Positions 31,639 to 44,434 are shown, numbered from the stretch's first letter. The stretch: 64,000 nt of DNA from Mercurialis annua (GCF_937616625.2 NC_065576.1:32018628-32082627); one strand, 5' to 3'. Notes: generated by a model from the sequence alone, not told the origin. Numbers and translations are program-made.

Positions 31639-34413
31639 TGTCACGACCCAATTTCATGAATCGTGACCGGCGCTAGGGTATGGGTATGGTTGTACCAAAA
31701 CCCGTAGCAAGCCTTACGGAAATCAATTAAATATTTAAACCTGCAGAAACTGATCGGGAGCAACCGAGACTCCAACCTAGGTCTAGCAATTTATATTACG
31801 GTTCTAATATAAATAACTTAAATATCTTGAATATTCCACAGCATGCCTTAAATATAATAATAAAATATTCCAGTGTAAATATGCCAATAATAAATAATCG
31901 GTCTAATCGACAATCCCAATGCAATAACAAATGCAATATATAAACTAGTTCTACTGCGGTCTAAGAGTTTGAAAACAGAAACTAGTTAAATAACATAAAA
32001 ACCTCCGAGGAATCAAAAGAATCGGAGTGGACCAGCTTTCAAATCACAAACCTGGAAAATTTGGGAAAACAACGGGGTCAGATATACTGAGATGAGTTCG
32101 CAATACTATTTACATTTATTAAGTTTAAAACCCTTAAATCAAAATATTTTTATACTAATATAATATATATGATTATGGAAAACAGTATTGAAATGATCCC
32201 AGCGTAAGTATGACATAGCATACCGATAAACCCAGAGTGGACGGGAACAAATCCTCGTCATATAAATATACCAGCGTAAGCAAGACTTTAGTCTGCCGTT
32301 TCCCAGAGTACTTACCGGTGCACACAGTCTCGATACAAGCCTATCGAGTAGCTCGTTTCAATCCAGATCCATAATCCGTAAAAACAGTTCACAAACATTT
32401 ATAATATTAAAATACAATGCGGTACTTAATAAAGCGGTAAATAGCACTACAAACTCACTGCTTGCTTATCCACGTGATCTTGGCAAACAGCTAACCCTGC
32501 GTAGACTCCGAAGCACGAGCAGTCGACGGGTCTAAAATAATAAATTGGTTAAAATCCGTTGACCCCTAACTCTAAGATTACTAGACACCACGTAGGACTA
32601 GCACAATTAAATAACCAGATAAATCACAGAGAAACACAATTCTCAAATAAATTGAATGCCGTAATTAATTCAAGACTATTGAGTTCGCACTTAAATCCAA
32701 TCCGAAAAATATTATTAAAATAATATTTAATTGATAAATAAAATCAATTCCTCAAATAGTGGGTTAGCCGAGTTACCAATAACTACCAAGCTATCTCACA
32801 TGTCGGATAACCCAAGTCTAACCCGACCCAAAATATTTTATCAAAAATATAAACCAGAGTTTATAGTTCCAAAACTAATTTTGTTAAAATAAATATATTT
32901 ATATATTCAATTATAAACCTGTTAAACCAAAATAAGCGTTAAATTTCAAAATTAATAATTACCCGAGTAATTATAAATTAATGAATAAAAATATAATTAT
33001 CGATCTTCGAATATAATAATCGAAATAAATTAAATAATAAATAAATCTAATATTATTCTTAGATTTAAAATGATGTTGTTAAAGTAATTTATAAATAATA
33101 ATATTATCACTTTATTATAAATAATAAATAATAGTATATCAAAATAATTTAAATAACAAAAATGTAATGTTATCAAAATGTCAATTTATAACTCGAAACT
33201 AAATCCGTAGACTAAAAATTAAAAATCAAATAAATGAAATTAAAAGTGATTAATTAAAATAAACCTTAAATAACTAATTGAAACAATAACAAATACTTTA
33301 GTGATCTAGATGATCCTTTAGCCAAAATAATTTCAAACCAAAATAAGCCCACTGTGCCAAGCAATACAACACCAACAGTGGCCCACCTTTAACCAATTCA
33401 ATCTCACAAATCAATTAAAACCCACCCCGCCAACCATTATCATCAACAAATTGAAATTACATAACAAAAACTCATAACACACAGAGTAAAGAAATCGAAA
33501 ACTATCAAGCCACTGATCCCCAAAACCATACTAAGCAATTAACAGTAACTGCTAATCTAAACTCAGCAAATTTTAAAATCAATACAACCTAAGAGTAATA
33601 AATCAAGAACAACACAGAAATCACGCGGGCTTCGTTTCAAGAACAACGAAGAGCAACAAGAGCAACTGAGAAACTCTAGCAATTTATAAACATGATTTAG
33701 CCAACCAGAAATCTGTAGGAACTAGTTTAGGTAAGGAACCCATAAATCATATTAACCAAGGACTCAAATTCGGCAGAAACAAACATCACAACAAAAATAG
33801 AGAATAATACTCAAAAACGATGAAACGGCGGCGGCTATAACGGAATTATTTACGTACTGTTTGGCGAGAACGAAGATGAGAATCAGAGAGGCGTGAGTCT
33901 ACTTCAACTAGGACGAGACGGATCCAAATATAACACTAAAACGAAAGAGAACGATTCAAAATACGGAAGTGCCGATTATAAACTTAAAACAGAAAACTAA
34001 AAACAACCCTTACCGAAGGAACATAAGAGTTGAATAAAAATTTGTTTCAAGATTCTCAGAGATTAAAAGCTAATGATGACAGCTAGGGTTAGGAGGAAAT
34101 AAAAGAGAGAGAATTAGGTTTAAGAAACGTAATAAGTAGGGTAAGAATTTGCAAGAAAAATAAAGGAAGTTAGGCAACAAGGAGACACATTCATAATTGA
34201 AAGAAAATAATGCATGGGCCATCATGACCCATGCCAAAAAGAGAGCAATTGATATTAGGCCATTCAAAATGGGCCTAACCAAAATAATCAAACCAACAAT
34301 TAATTTAAATCACCAATTAAACCACAAATCCGTAAACGACTCTAATTATTACCGGAAATTAACGGAAAATTATTATTTTTCTTAAAAAAAAAACAAATAT
34401 ACGGGATATTACA
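31639..34413 (-). repeat. Outer element 5' LTR
   Basis: 2775 bp, uninterrupted. It contains the empty target site of the nested element, and a deletion with short filler near 32920-32940 relative to the left LTR. Confidence 0.9.
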
Positions 34414-34860
34414 ATAAAACAGTTCAAACCGTTTACAAAGATCTCAAACAGTCTAAAACAGTTTCTAAAAAATACTTTCAAATAATCTAAAAAATAACAG
34501 TTTCAAACCGTGTACAAAGGTCTTAAACTGTCTAAAACAGATTCTAAAAAATACTTTCCTATAGTTTATAAAATAACAATTTCAAATAGTATCAAACAGT
34601 TTCAAACCGTGTACATAAAAAAATAAAAGTTTCAAAAAAACAGTTTCAAACCGTTTACAAAGGTTTCAAACAGTATAAAACAGTTGCAAACTGTTTCGAA
34701 AGATCTCAAGCAGTATAAAACAGTTTCTAAAAACACTTTCAAACAGTTTAAAAAATAACAGTTTCAAATAGTATAAAACAGTTTCAAACCATTTACAAAG
34801 GTTTCGAACAGTATAAAACAGTTTCGAAAAAACAGTTTCAAATGATTTCTAAAATTAATT
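34414..34860. repeat. Degenerate minisatellite, right part
   Basis: Continuation of the array at 13801-13991, with units such as CAGTTTCAAACCGTTTACAA, AGTATAAAACAGTTTC and variants. Confidence 0.8.
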
Positions 34861-34974
34861 TAAAACATTTGAAATCCAGGTCAAAATATCATTGATGAAG
34901 AACATTACGATTTTTTCAAAAAAAAAGTTGTAAAAAAATTCTAAAAAACGATGCTACAATAATTTAAAACAACA

Positions 34975-35330
34975 TAGAAAAAAAAGTAGAAGAAGAGGAA
35001 GAAGAAAAAGAGAAGAAGAATAAGAATTTTCTCATCTATCACCATTATATTATCTCTTAAACTCTTTTTTTATTCAATTTTTTTTTGTCTTAGAGTTCAT
35101 TTGTATAATGTGAAAAATAGAAAAAGCAGATTCGAAAAAAATGAAAAAAAAAGTGCAGAGGAAAGAAGAAGAAAAGGAGGAAGAAGACGAAGAGAGAAAA
35201 AGAAGAGAGAGAAAAAAAGAAAAATGAGAAGAAAGAAAGAGAAAAAAGAGAGAGAAAAGAAAAAAACGAAAAAAAGAAGAGAGAGGAGAGAGAAAAAGAG
35301 GAGAGAAAAAAAAAAGAAAAATGAAATATG
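34975..35330. repeat. Purine-rich (GA/A) low-complexity tract
   Basis: A long run of GAAGAAGA, GAGAGAAA and AAAAGA on the plus strand. The open frames through it on both strands are composition artefacts (Lys/Arg/Glu-only or Phe/Leu/Ser-only). Confidence 0.8.
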
Positions 35331-35525
35331 CATGTGTTTAAAAGAAGGAGAGTAAAAATACAAATAAGTTATTTTGCTAATTGAGGTACAACTAAAAACA
35401 ATATAAAAATAGAGTAAAAAAAGTAAATTTTTGAAATTTAGATATTTAGAACAAATAAGTTAAAAAAAGAAGTGTTTTGTGCAAATTCCTCATAATTATA
35501 TACCATCAACTTATGATATTAATTA

Positions 35526-35620
35526 GGCTAATAGGCTAAAAAAACTCTGACTTTTATTTTGGTTTTCAATTGCACCCTGACGTAGCAATTTTTTAATGAT
35601 AATATATACATGAAAACTTA

Positions 35621-35662
<42 letters not shown>

Positions 35663-35946
35663 AATGTATTTTAATTTAATTTATTTTTTTTTAATTTTAG
35701 GATTTATTTGAAACTTTTTTAAGTTTGAGAACTTGATTAAATTTATTCAAATGAAAAAATATATAAAATGATATCAATATATTTATTTTTATATGTTTGA
35801 ATACTTATTATAATAAAATCATTTAATTTTTTTAATTCAAGGTGCAATTGAAAACCAAAAATTCGAAATAGGGTAAAATTGAAAAATTGCTATGTCGACG
35901 TGGAATTGAAAACCAAAACAAAGGTCAGAGTTTTTTCAGCTTAGCC
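35526..35946. mobile_element. Foldback MITE, Mutator-like, 421 bp
   Basis: Inverted arms: left GGCTAAAAAAACTCTGACTT and TTGGTTTTCAATTGCACC; right their complement ending AGTTTTTTCAGCTTAGCC. A perfect 9-bp duplication TATTAATTA lies at 35517-35525 and 35947-35955. The AT core includes a (TA)n run near 35626-35658. Confidence 0.85.
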
Positions 35947-35955
35947 TATTAATTA

Positions 35956-37570
35956 TAGTTAAAATATCATCAATTAATATGATATTTATTGATTGATTAT
36001 CACATTAATTAATGTTATATGTGACACGATAAGTGGATAATTAATTATAATTTTACGTGGCGAATTAGGTTCATCTAAAAAAGTTCGATTTATTCGTAAT
36101 TTATCTAATAAAGAGTTTGAGTTTAGTATATTTGTATATAATTCAAATTTATTTCATAAATACTAAAATTTTACTTCAAATAAAATTTGTTGTGAAATTT
36201 AAGGGCACAATGTAATTTGAAAAAAATAAAAATTTGCAAAAAAACAAAAGAATGTTTTACAGTATTATTTAAACAAAGATAATAGAAATTAGAAAGAAAA
36301 AAAACCAAACCACACACAAAAATATGACAAAGTTTGGCAATTGACCACATTCTCAAAGCAATCACAGAAAGTTATACAAACAATAAAATTCTCATCATAG
36401 TAAAACAAATGGCAAATAAATACCGGAAAAGAAATAGCTGGCAAATAAGGCTTAGAAAATAACGTAAATATGCATTACACTATAATTGGCATATTGAAAG
36501 TATGCAGGGGAGGGCGAGGGTTCCGGTTTGGATCATATATTTCAATTAAATATTAAAATATACAATCCGGTTGTTGATTACATCAATATAGTCACATATG
36601 ATCAACGTACCATCTTATTTTAATAGCAATCATCTAAGAATTAAAAAGAATATTTATGTCGTTTTTCTAAAATTCCAGTAGTCCTGAAAGTACAACGACC
36701 TCTATATCGTCCATACGACTATGCTCCCGATTGAATTCTATAGTCTCGAAGTGATCTTCTCGAATTCCTCTTCCCGAGAGTCCCAAGGCTCAACTCTCGC
36801 TACGATCACCTACTTGCTCGGATGCTTGCAAATTTGTCCAAGTGTTGTCAGATTTGTGATTTTATGAACTTGTGCAACGACTCTGGCTTTTTTAATGCTA
36901 GCACATGAACTCTTTCAACTTATGCTTTTTTTAAGTGTAGAAGGCTTTAAAGTATTTGCTAACAACAAGCAGACATCAAACTCTTCTAAAGAATTGTTCA
37001 TGTAATTTGCACATATACCTTTACTCTCCTCATATAGGCATGGGTGGGTAGAGTTTTGATGCAGTTGCGGAGACAAAATCCGACTTCATAGAGAAAAGGG
37101 AGCACAAGTGGGTGTAATGGCAGTTTTGCAATTCTGCCAAAATTGGAGGGGTGCGATTTGGGCGGTTCATGGGCCTAAATTTATTAAAAATGGGCCAACG
37201 ATTGATAATCATCATCTTTGCTCATGACTTACATCGCTCTTTGGCTAAAATCCATCGCTTGGGCCTTTAAAATAGCAAATTTTGATTATGTCAGCTTTTT
37301 AGACTTATTATTTTGTTTCTTTTTATGCCTTCTTTATGATTTTTGTTTGTTTTAGTATTTAAACAACTTTATGGGACAGTAAGAGTAGCTTTAATATTTG
37401 TGAGATAATCTATGTAGATTTTCCAAATATCAGTATTCATTCGAATCAACGACGTTTGATGACTAAATTTAATATTTATTTTTGAATCAATAGAATTTAG
37501 AAGTTAATTGCTGGTATTATTTGTTAATTAAAAAATTTTAAATTAACCTTGTGTTTAATCATGACTTTCG
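35956..37570. other. Unassigned intergenic sequence
   Basis: AT-rich to 36480, then more mixed sequence with a CTCGAATTCCTCTTCCCGAG-containing patch near 36760. No conserved gene is recognised. Short frames at 36171-36365 and 37030-37215 (-) look spurious. Confidence 0.4.
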
Positions 37571-37830
37571 CTACATCAGTTAGTATCAGAATTAAATCGT
37601 TTATGGATTCAGCCATGCTGTCATGGAGAAATCAGCAGCGTGTGGAAGACATTTACGAACGTGACCATATCTGTTAGGTCAAACAGCAAATTGATAAAAT
37701 TGACAAGAGGATGGAGGAACGGATGGACCGTATGATGGAGCAGATGATAGAGCAGATGGGTATGTGTGGGAGAAGCGGAGTTCGGGGGCCGCTCGCCCAG
37801 GCTTATGGCTTACCTTAATTCTGGAAAGGT
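37571..37830 (+). mobile_element. Possible degraded LTR retrotransposon 5' internal fragment
   Basis: A degenerate initiator-Met primer-site-like TTAGTATCAGAAT (about 37579) is followed by an ATG region. It encodes a Met/Glu/Arg-rich string (MEERMDRMMEQMIEQM), reminiscent of the coiled N terminus of some Ty3/Gypsy gag proteins. Frames are interrupted by stops and no LTR pair was found. Confidence 0.35.
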
Positions 37831-37884
37831 TTGATAAATATGGAGTCGCCACCTAACTCAGGTAGGAAATGATTTTTCTACCGA

Positions 37885-38373
37885 ATGGATAACCTCACTC
37901 ACATATGGGTGAGATTATCGTACGCCGGACTAAAAAACTGGGTTCATGGACATTCCACAGAAACTCGTGTACTTAGCTTATTGATTACGTTGTTATTTAC
38001 TGACATGTTCGGTTATTCTCATCTCGACATTCATGTAGTTCATAGTATAATTTGCTGGAAATTAAACACGTGTGAAAGCGGTAAAGGGACCCATATAAGA
38101 CGCCCATATAACTCGATCTGGCATGTGAGGCAAGTAGTAGGTACTCCTAAACATACATCTAACCTAGCGGTCTCTATCGCGTATCAGCTAATGGCTGGTC
38201 TGGATCATTTTACATGCACAAAACCTAAAACCGGATGTTTAAATGAGGTTTATTTTATTATTAGTCATATTGAATATCCTATACAACCTTCTAATTACTT
38301 TTTCATTGGCAATCCTATCATGATTTTAGGTGATTTTCCGGACTTGCTGGATTTGATTACTAAATTAACTTGA
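37885..38373 (+). other. 162-codon open frame of unknown nature
   Basis: Starts MDNLTHIWVRLSYAGLKNW. I recognise no domain. Just upstream, ATGGAGTCGCCACCTAA resembles a sequence I have seen dispersed in plant repeats, so this is more likely repeat-derived than a gene. No promoter or splice evidence. Confidence 0.25.
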
Positions 38374-38615
38374 TTAGTCCTTTAGCATGTTAATATTTGG
38401 ATTGGACATGCTTTTAAACAATATCAACACACATAAGACAGATGATAAACATACAAGGTTAGAAATACTTTTAAACCTTGTAAACCGGAGTGTTTGGCAC
38501 TCAATGCGATTTGACTGTCAAGGTGTTTGGAACCAGGACTCTGTCAAAGCACGGAAGTTCTTCGTCTCGTCAATATGGATCCACTTGTTTAAGCCAGGGT
38601 TGATCCACTTGTTTA

Positions 38616-38722
38616 GTTTTAAAATTCTATAACTTTAAATTTTAATTAACTAAATTTAGTTTTAAAATTCTATAACTTTAAATTTTAATTAATTAAATTT
38701 AGTTTTAAAACTCTTCAATTTT
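38616..38722. repeat. Tandem units of about 45 bp
   Basis: TAGTTTTAAAATTCTATAAC and CTTTAAATTTTAATTAA segments repeat about two and a half times. Confidence 0.75.
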
Positions 38723-39290
38723 TATAACCATCACATATATAAGTTATAATATCTTAAGAGGTTTTCTATGCTATTAGTATTTGTAAGTTATGAAACAAAT
38801 TTAATTATTGCAAGTTTTATCTTTTCATATTTCATAACTTAAAAAAAATTAATTATTAGATTTTTTTTAATAAAATAATAAATCAATTTTAAATGAGTAA
38901 TTGTCATATGTCAATTTGTAGTCAATCCACATGTCAAAATTAATTTGGAGTTCAAGATTATATTATTGTATAGATAGATGTGTTTTTGACCTTCTTCTAG
39001 AAAATCAATTAAAGAATTCTTGTTTTGTGGAGAATCAATATCGTCATCTTTATTACTCTCAATTTGATTTTTTTTGAATATTATTTTTATTGTAGACTAA
39101 ATTTGAAGTACACAATTGATTGTGTTAATAAAAATATTTTAAAAATCTATATATATATATATAGGAGCAAATTCCTTTTGAAATAGTTTTTTATTTAAAT
39201 ACTAACTTCTAATACTAACACATTCTTTAACTGATTTAAATTTAATTATTTAGTAGTGTTTGATTAAGAGTGAATACATGGGACTATGAG
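38723..39290 (-). other. AT-rich DNA with one Helitron-type 5' end
   Basis: Near 38945-38976 the minus strand reads TCTATACAATAATATAATCT, then TGAACTCC, the form of a plant Helitron 5' terminus. A matching 3' hairpin was not found. Nothing coding. Confidence 0.4.
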
Positions 39291-39406
39291 ATTTTTTTTT
39301 TTTGATAATTGGAGAGGGGGAGCGCTTGTGGGAGAAATCAAACCCACGACCTAGCAGTTTGCTGTCTAACGCTTATACCATTTTGAGCTATAGCTCATTA
39401 GTATGT
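39291..39406 (-). mobile_element. tRNA-derived SINE, 116 bp
   Basis: Read on minus: a box A (TAGCTCAAAATGG, near 39393-39381), a box B-like GGTTTGATTTC (near 39353-39343), a short body ending CTCCCCCTCTCCAATTATC and a terminal A tract (T run at 39292-39303). A perfect 9-bp duplication GACTATGAG flanks it (39282-39290, 39407-39415). Pol III boxes, A tail and TSD together define a short plant SINE. Confidence 0.8.
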
Positions 39407-39589
39407 GACTATGAGTTAATACACCTCTTAATTATTCGAATTTTTTTATGTTTATCTTGTAATATTTATTTACCATTTGAATAGTGCATATATCCAATTA
39501 CCGATTATGTATAAATCTGGACTTCTAATTTGATTGAAGTTCTATTTCATCTTGTTAATCTTCTAATTATCAAGATGAATATTTATCGT

Positions 39590-39700
39590 AGTTAAACTAT
39601 TAATGAAACCTACTATCGTAATTTTGTCTGTCCCCCTCCCCTCCCCTCCCTCCCCCCCCCTTCGCTTTTATAGTATAGTTATAGATAGATAGATAGATAG
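39590..39700 (-). mobile_element. Helitron-type 5' end
   Basis: ACCTACTATCGTAATTTTGT, then CTGTCCCCC and a C-rich run, then TATAGTTATAGATAGATAG. This matches the end of the Helitron at about 11085-11142. No partner 3' end was found. Confidence 0.45.
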
Positions 39701-39715
39701 ATAAATAGATAGATT

Positions 39716-39748
<33 letters not shown>

Positions 39749-39749
39749 A
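39680..39749. repeat. GATA microsatellite
   Basis: Runs of (GATA)n with a few interruptions, at the tip of the Helitron-like end. Confidence 0.9.
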
Positions 39750-41053
39750 GATTACGAAGATTTTCTTTTTTACAGCTTGAGCCTTTTAATTAGATTCTCG
39801 AAAAATTCCTTATAGAGCGAAGTTGACGAACTAGACAACAAATATTCTCACTGAACATTAGTCAATTAACAAAAAATTCTCACTGATCATCTGATTGCTG
39901 TTCTTATGCAAGGGATCGTGGTGTGGCTTACGCAACAGTTTATTTTTGTAACAAGCAATAAATATTCATGATATTAAAATATTTAATTAAATATTTAAAT
40001 TTTTATCATTAAATTATTATAAATATTATAAAAATCGCATTAATTTATTACACGAATGATGAATCACAACCGTTGATTAAACAATCATTCCAATTTGATT
40101 CAGTTTAATTTGTTTTGATTAGTTAGTAAAACTATCTAAATTGATCATTTTTTTTAAATCTAATCAAATGAAATGATAAATTTAGTTTGATGCAACTTTT
40201 GGATTAACTGAAACATAACAATAATTTTAGAAACTTTTAAAGATAAAAAATAAAAAATAAGTATTAAATTTTAAAATCAGATTTAAACTATATTATAATA
40301 TATCATAAACCTTAATTATTTACTTTTTGTACGAATTTTTTTAACTTAAGTCCTGCCACTTCTTGTGGCTTTTTAATATAATTATTATTCAACAAAAACA
40401 TTTAACTATTTAAATATTTCAAAAAATAAAATTACTCCGAACAAATTATTGTTATTGAAAAAATTTATAATATATATTTATAGTTTGATTAAATTAAAAA
40501 TCAAACGAAATTAATTTTTACTAAAAAAAAAAGTAAAAGACTCGATTGTTTTCATTTCACTCGTTTTTTTTTGTCAGTTTAGTTTGATGTACATCTCTAC
40601 AACTGCATGTATTACAATTGTAAAAAATAATCCAATTTCTTATATTCTAAAAGTATAATACATGTGATTTTTTTGTATAGATAAAATCTTCATAAATCTA
40701 TTTCCTCGAAACGTTAGGCAAATTAAATTTATTTAATCATAAATATAGTTTACTTGTCAAATGTATCATAATTTCTAAATCGTGTCAATTTTATTATTTT
40801 TTAACTTTTTGCCAAATATATATACTATTTGTTTAGAGTTGACGTGGTCCAATAATCAATTATCATACTTGACATATATAACAACGCACTATGTCAGATC
40901 CAAACTAGATATAGATATATTTCGTAATGTTTGAAAAAAAAAAGAATCAATTGTCAAGATTTAAAGATGATGATGTGTGATAAATGAGTTATAGTTATTG
41001 ATACATAAATTTATTTTGCAAAAATTATTCTATTTAAATAATAAAATTTACTC

Positions 41054-41100
<47 letters not shown>

Positions 41101-41580
41101 GTGTTCTACCATAAACACACTAGACAATAATTTTTTTGTATATGAATAGCATATACATATGAAAGTGCCTACGTTTGTAGATTACATTTGCTATGGCAAA
41201 CTAACCATTGATTTTAAGTTAAAAGTTACCAAAATACACTAGTTAATTAATCGAAAAACTCATATTTATCATTCATTATACAGCAGGTTATTGATCGGAA
41301 GGAAATCGAAACACTAAAAGAAAAGGTCAATATATAATAGGCTTAGTCCATAGATGACGTGGTGGACTGAATCTACCTAAAAATTTCTCTAATATTATTT
41401 CAAATTTTAAGACAACATGGATATAATATATCTTGTGGTGAGTATGTCTACTTTTATTCCTTATGCCTTTAATTAGCTAAATCCATATATTCAATTTAGG
41501 ATTACAAAATATTTTTTATTTATAGTGTTAGATGAAAGATACAAATTTTTTATGTTTTTTATATTTGACTAATAAAAATT
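39750..41580. other. AT-rich intergenic, no supported gene
   Basis: 1.8 kb very AT-rich. The only distinct feature is an (AAT)n microsatellite at about 41058-41100. Confidence 0.5.
41058..41100. repeat. (AAT)n microsatellite
   Basis: About fourteen uninterrupted AAT units. Confidence 0.95.
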
Positions 41581-41959
41581 GGGTTAATCATCTGAAAATA
41601 TCCCATCATTTTGTCTTTTTTGTTTATATCTAAAACTTTTAAAATTGTCAATTTTACTCCGTTTCTAATTTTTAGTCTTTGTTGTACCTATTTTTTTAAA
41701 TTAAAGTTTTTTTCACGTGAAAAAAGGTTCAAATATCCTTCATATTTGAAAAATAATCTCAATTTTAGTAGTTTGTATAAGGGCTTATTTAGACTATATA
41801 TCAAATATATAGGACATAGTTGAACATTTTTCTGAATGAAAAAATGGATACAATTAAAACTGAAAATTGAATAAATGAAATAAAATTGATGATTTCAAAA
41901 ATTTGAAATATAAGAAAAAAATTTCAAAAAAAATGATTCTTTTTTGAATGATTAGGTCA
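41581..41959. mobile_element. Foldback MITE-like element
   Basis: The left end GGGTTAATCATCTGAAAATA and the inverted right end GACCTAATCATTCAAAAAA are diverged arms. Internal TTGTCAATTTTACTCC also pairs with an inverted segment. Possible flanking ATAAAAATT/ATACAAATA is imperfect. Confidence 0.5.
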
Positions 41960-42782
41960 TACAAATATACCATTCACTATCAATTTTCAACTCAAATCTC
42001 TATTTTATCTGATTCTGTACCCCATAAAGTCTTCAAGTCTCATAACAAGACAACCCAAATAATCTTCTAATAAATCTTATTGTAAATCAGATGTGTTCAA
42101 GAAATTCAAAGATAGTGATGGAAGTTTCAACAAAAAGATAACCAACGATTCAAGAGGCATTGTAAGCCTATATGAAGCCACTTTTCTGGGCATGCATGGG
42201 GAAGAATATATTCTTGATGAAGCACGTTCTTTCGCAAGGCCAATTTGGAGTCCATGGCCATGGAATCAAACTCTCATCTTGCACAATACATTAAGAATGT
42301 CTTGAGAACTCCATTCCACAGAGGACTGCCAAAACTAGAGGCTAGGAAATACATCAGTTTCTACGAACAAGAAGAGACTCCTAATGAAACTTTACTCAAG
42401 TTCGCAAAGCTAGATTTTAATCAAGTCCAATTCATGCACTGGCAAGAGATAGTAGATCTTTTAAGGTAAAGAAACAAATATTTGAATGTTGGAAAAGTAT
42501 CATAACAATAATTCATACTACTAAAAAGTTCGAAAAATTTGATCATTTATTTTCGAGTGTTACATGGAATGGTTGTGTCATGTCATATTGCAACAAGCCA
42601 ATAAATATTTGCGACATGAAATATTTTAATTATTATTTATATTTTAATGATTAGAGGGAAAAGGGTCAAATAAACCCCTAACGTTTAACATATAGGTCAA
42701 ATAGACGCTCAATGTTCAGAAAGGTGCAACAAGGACCCTAACGATTTTAAATTATATCATCTAAGCCCTCCCTATGGGTCCT

Positions 42783-44434
42783 TGTTGAGAAAATTGCTGC
42801 AAGTGCACAGTGTCAACTCGTAATATAGACTGTGAAGTCCAGATATCGTACCCACAAGGAAAGCAACTAAATACACCCAATTACGATACTCAATTTGGAT
42901 AGCCAAAAGGATAATTTGGTTGAAGTGATTTAAAATTAATAAAATAGAATTAAGCAGATTTAATTTAGAATAAAATTAAGCTTTGAATAAAAATGGGTTT
43001 AAACAATAATAAGGAAGATCAGGGATTATTAATTTTCTTTATGTCATTAATCTCATGGGATATTTGGATTATGTTATCAATTTAATGGTTCAGGCTAGTC
43101 TAACGCATCTATAACTCTCTCTCAAGCCGCTATAGATAAAAATATACAAATAACCAATTAATAGGCAGATTACTCACTCTCGTGTTATAAAATACCAAAT
43201 CAAGTGATTAAATGACATTTATTAAGCAAACCTCAAGAACACGTATTCATTAACTCACTCTCGTGTTATTAATTCATACGTTGTTAATTAACTGATCTAT
43301 TTCAATTAAGCTCTCTCAAGTCATAATTAAAACATAGGGCAGTGAATGAATTGGCCAAAAACATTCAAGCATTATGAGCATTAATTAACACATCATTTTA
43401 ATAACAATCCAATATCCCAATATGATCAAGTAGACATAAGTCCAATTAATAATCCCCGAAAATGGGTTTAGCTACTCATAATTAAAGGAAATTCAACAAT
43501 AACATATATGGAATTCATGATTAACAAGAACACAACGGTAATTGATCTCTCAATAATGTTGTACCTTAACTCCGGAATTCCAATATGTTTCGCGTAATAA
43601 TCCCAAACTATAGAGTAGAAATGATACTAAAATAGACTACCTCTAATGGCTTGTCTATGATCTAAGATGAAAACTACAAAGGTGATCTCAAAGATGTTTA
43701 AGATCCCGAAAGATTTATTGATCTCTAAAAGAAAGATGATTTTTCTCTACACAAATGCAAGCTATTTATAGAGTTGCTAGGAGTGGAGCTCAAGCCAAGA
43801 ATCTCTATTCTCTTCATGGAATTTGAGAGATGATCAAGCTTTGGATCTCTTCTTTCCATGTAGAGCGGAGTAGGAAGCAAGTTCTTCCATAACCGTCTTG
43901 AGTGAATCAGGGTTCACTTATCTCGTTTCCAAAGATAGCTTGATTAAATCTCATCTTGATTCATACTTTGAGTGCAAGCCAAGGAAGATCTTTTTGAGTG
44001 TGAACCCAATATATGTTGCTTATGGAAGATGTGTGAACGTATCGGCCAAGAATCCCCACGCGATTCCCAAGAATCGGATTTGAACTCCGAGATCAGGAGT
44101 CAGCCGGCCCTTGGCCGGCTCATAGTCGTGGGCCGGCTGAAGGCCGGCTGAGCTGCTGCTTGTGGCTTATTTTCCTGTTCGATTCGTTTTGACTCGGTTT
44201 GACCCGAAACTTGGTTGGCTTTCTTGAACTTAGCTCGAATCCTTCTGGCTCTGACTATTTTTGCATTTTAACTCTGTTTTATTCCTAAAAACTCAAGAAA
44301 CATTAAATATTTACATTCTACAAATAATTTAACAAATAAGCGAAATTAACTAAATAAGCGTATATTTTACATCATAAAATACTAAAAACTAGTAGATAAA
44401 TGACCTCTAAATGACGTAAAATATACACTTATCA
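42783..44434 (-). repeat. Athila-like element 3' LTR
   Basis: 1652 bp. It contains a minus-strand TATA (CTATAAATAG, near 43764-43773) and a GC palindromic module at 44101-44158. Confidence 0.95.
43764..43773 (-). promoter_or_regulatory. LTR TATA box
   Basis: Minus-strand CTATAAATAG; the equivalent lies near 57188-57197 in the 5' LTR, where it would drive element transcription. Confidence 0.5.

Larger units (their letters stand above)
13992..34413 (-). mobile_element. LTR retrotransposon, Ty3/Gypsy-like, pol-less, minus orientation (outer element)
   Basis: LTRs start TGTCACGACCCAATTTCATG and end GGGATATTACA on the plus strand. The left LTR is 13992-27179 (split by a nested element) and the right LTR 31639-34413. 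A 5-bp duplication ATAAA flanks the whole (13987-13991, 34414-34418). The primer site next to the right LTR (TGGTATCAGAGC on minus) and the purine tract next to the left LTR set the minus orientation. Just inside the purine tract, minus TTCGAGGACGAA resembles the pre-PPT sequence of Tekay/Del-type chromoviruses. The 4.46-kb internal region shows no gag or pol that I can recognise, so it is a large non-autonomous derivative. The right LTR lacks roughly 150 bp present in the left one (about 15300-15445). Confidence 0.85.

Noticed and set aside
35097..35363. Open frames on both strands in the purine-rich tract
   Set aside because: Low-complexity composition (Lys/Arg/Glu or Phe/Leu/Ser) avoids stops by base content alone.
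43898..44083. 61-codon frame starting MSESGFTYLV, repeated at 57322-57507
   Set aside because: It is the same piece of LTR in both copies, read on the strand opposite to the element; no sign of coding selection.
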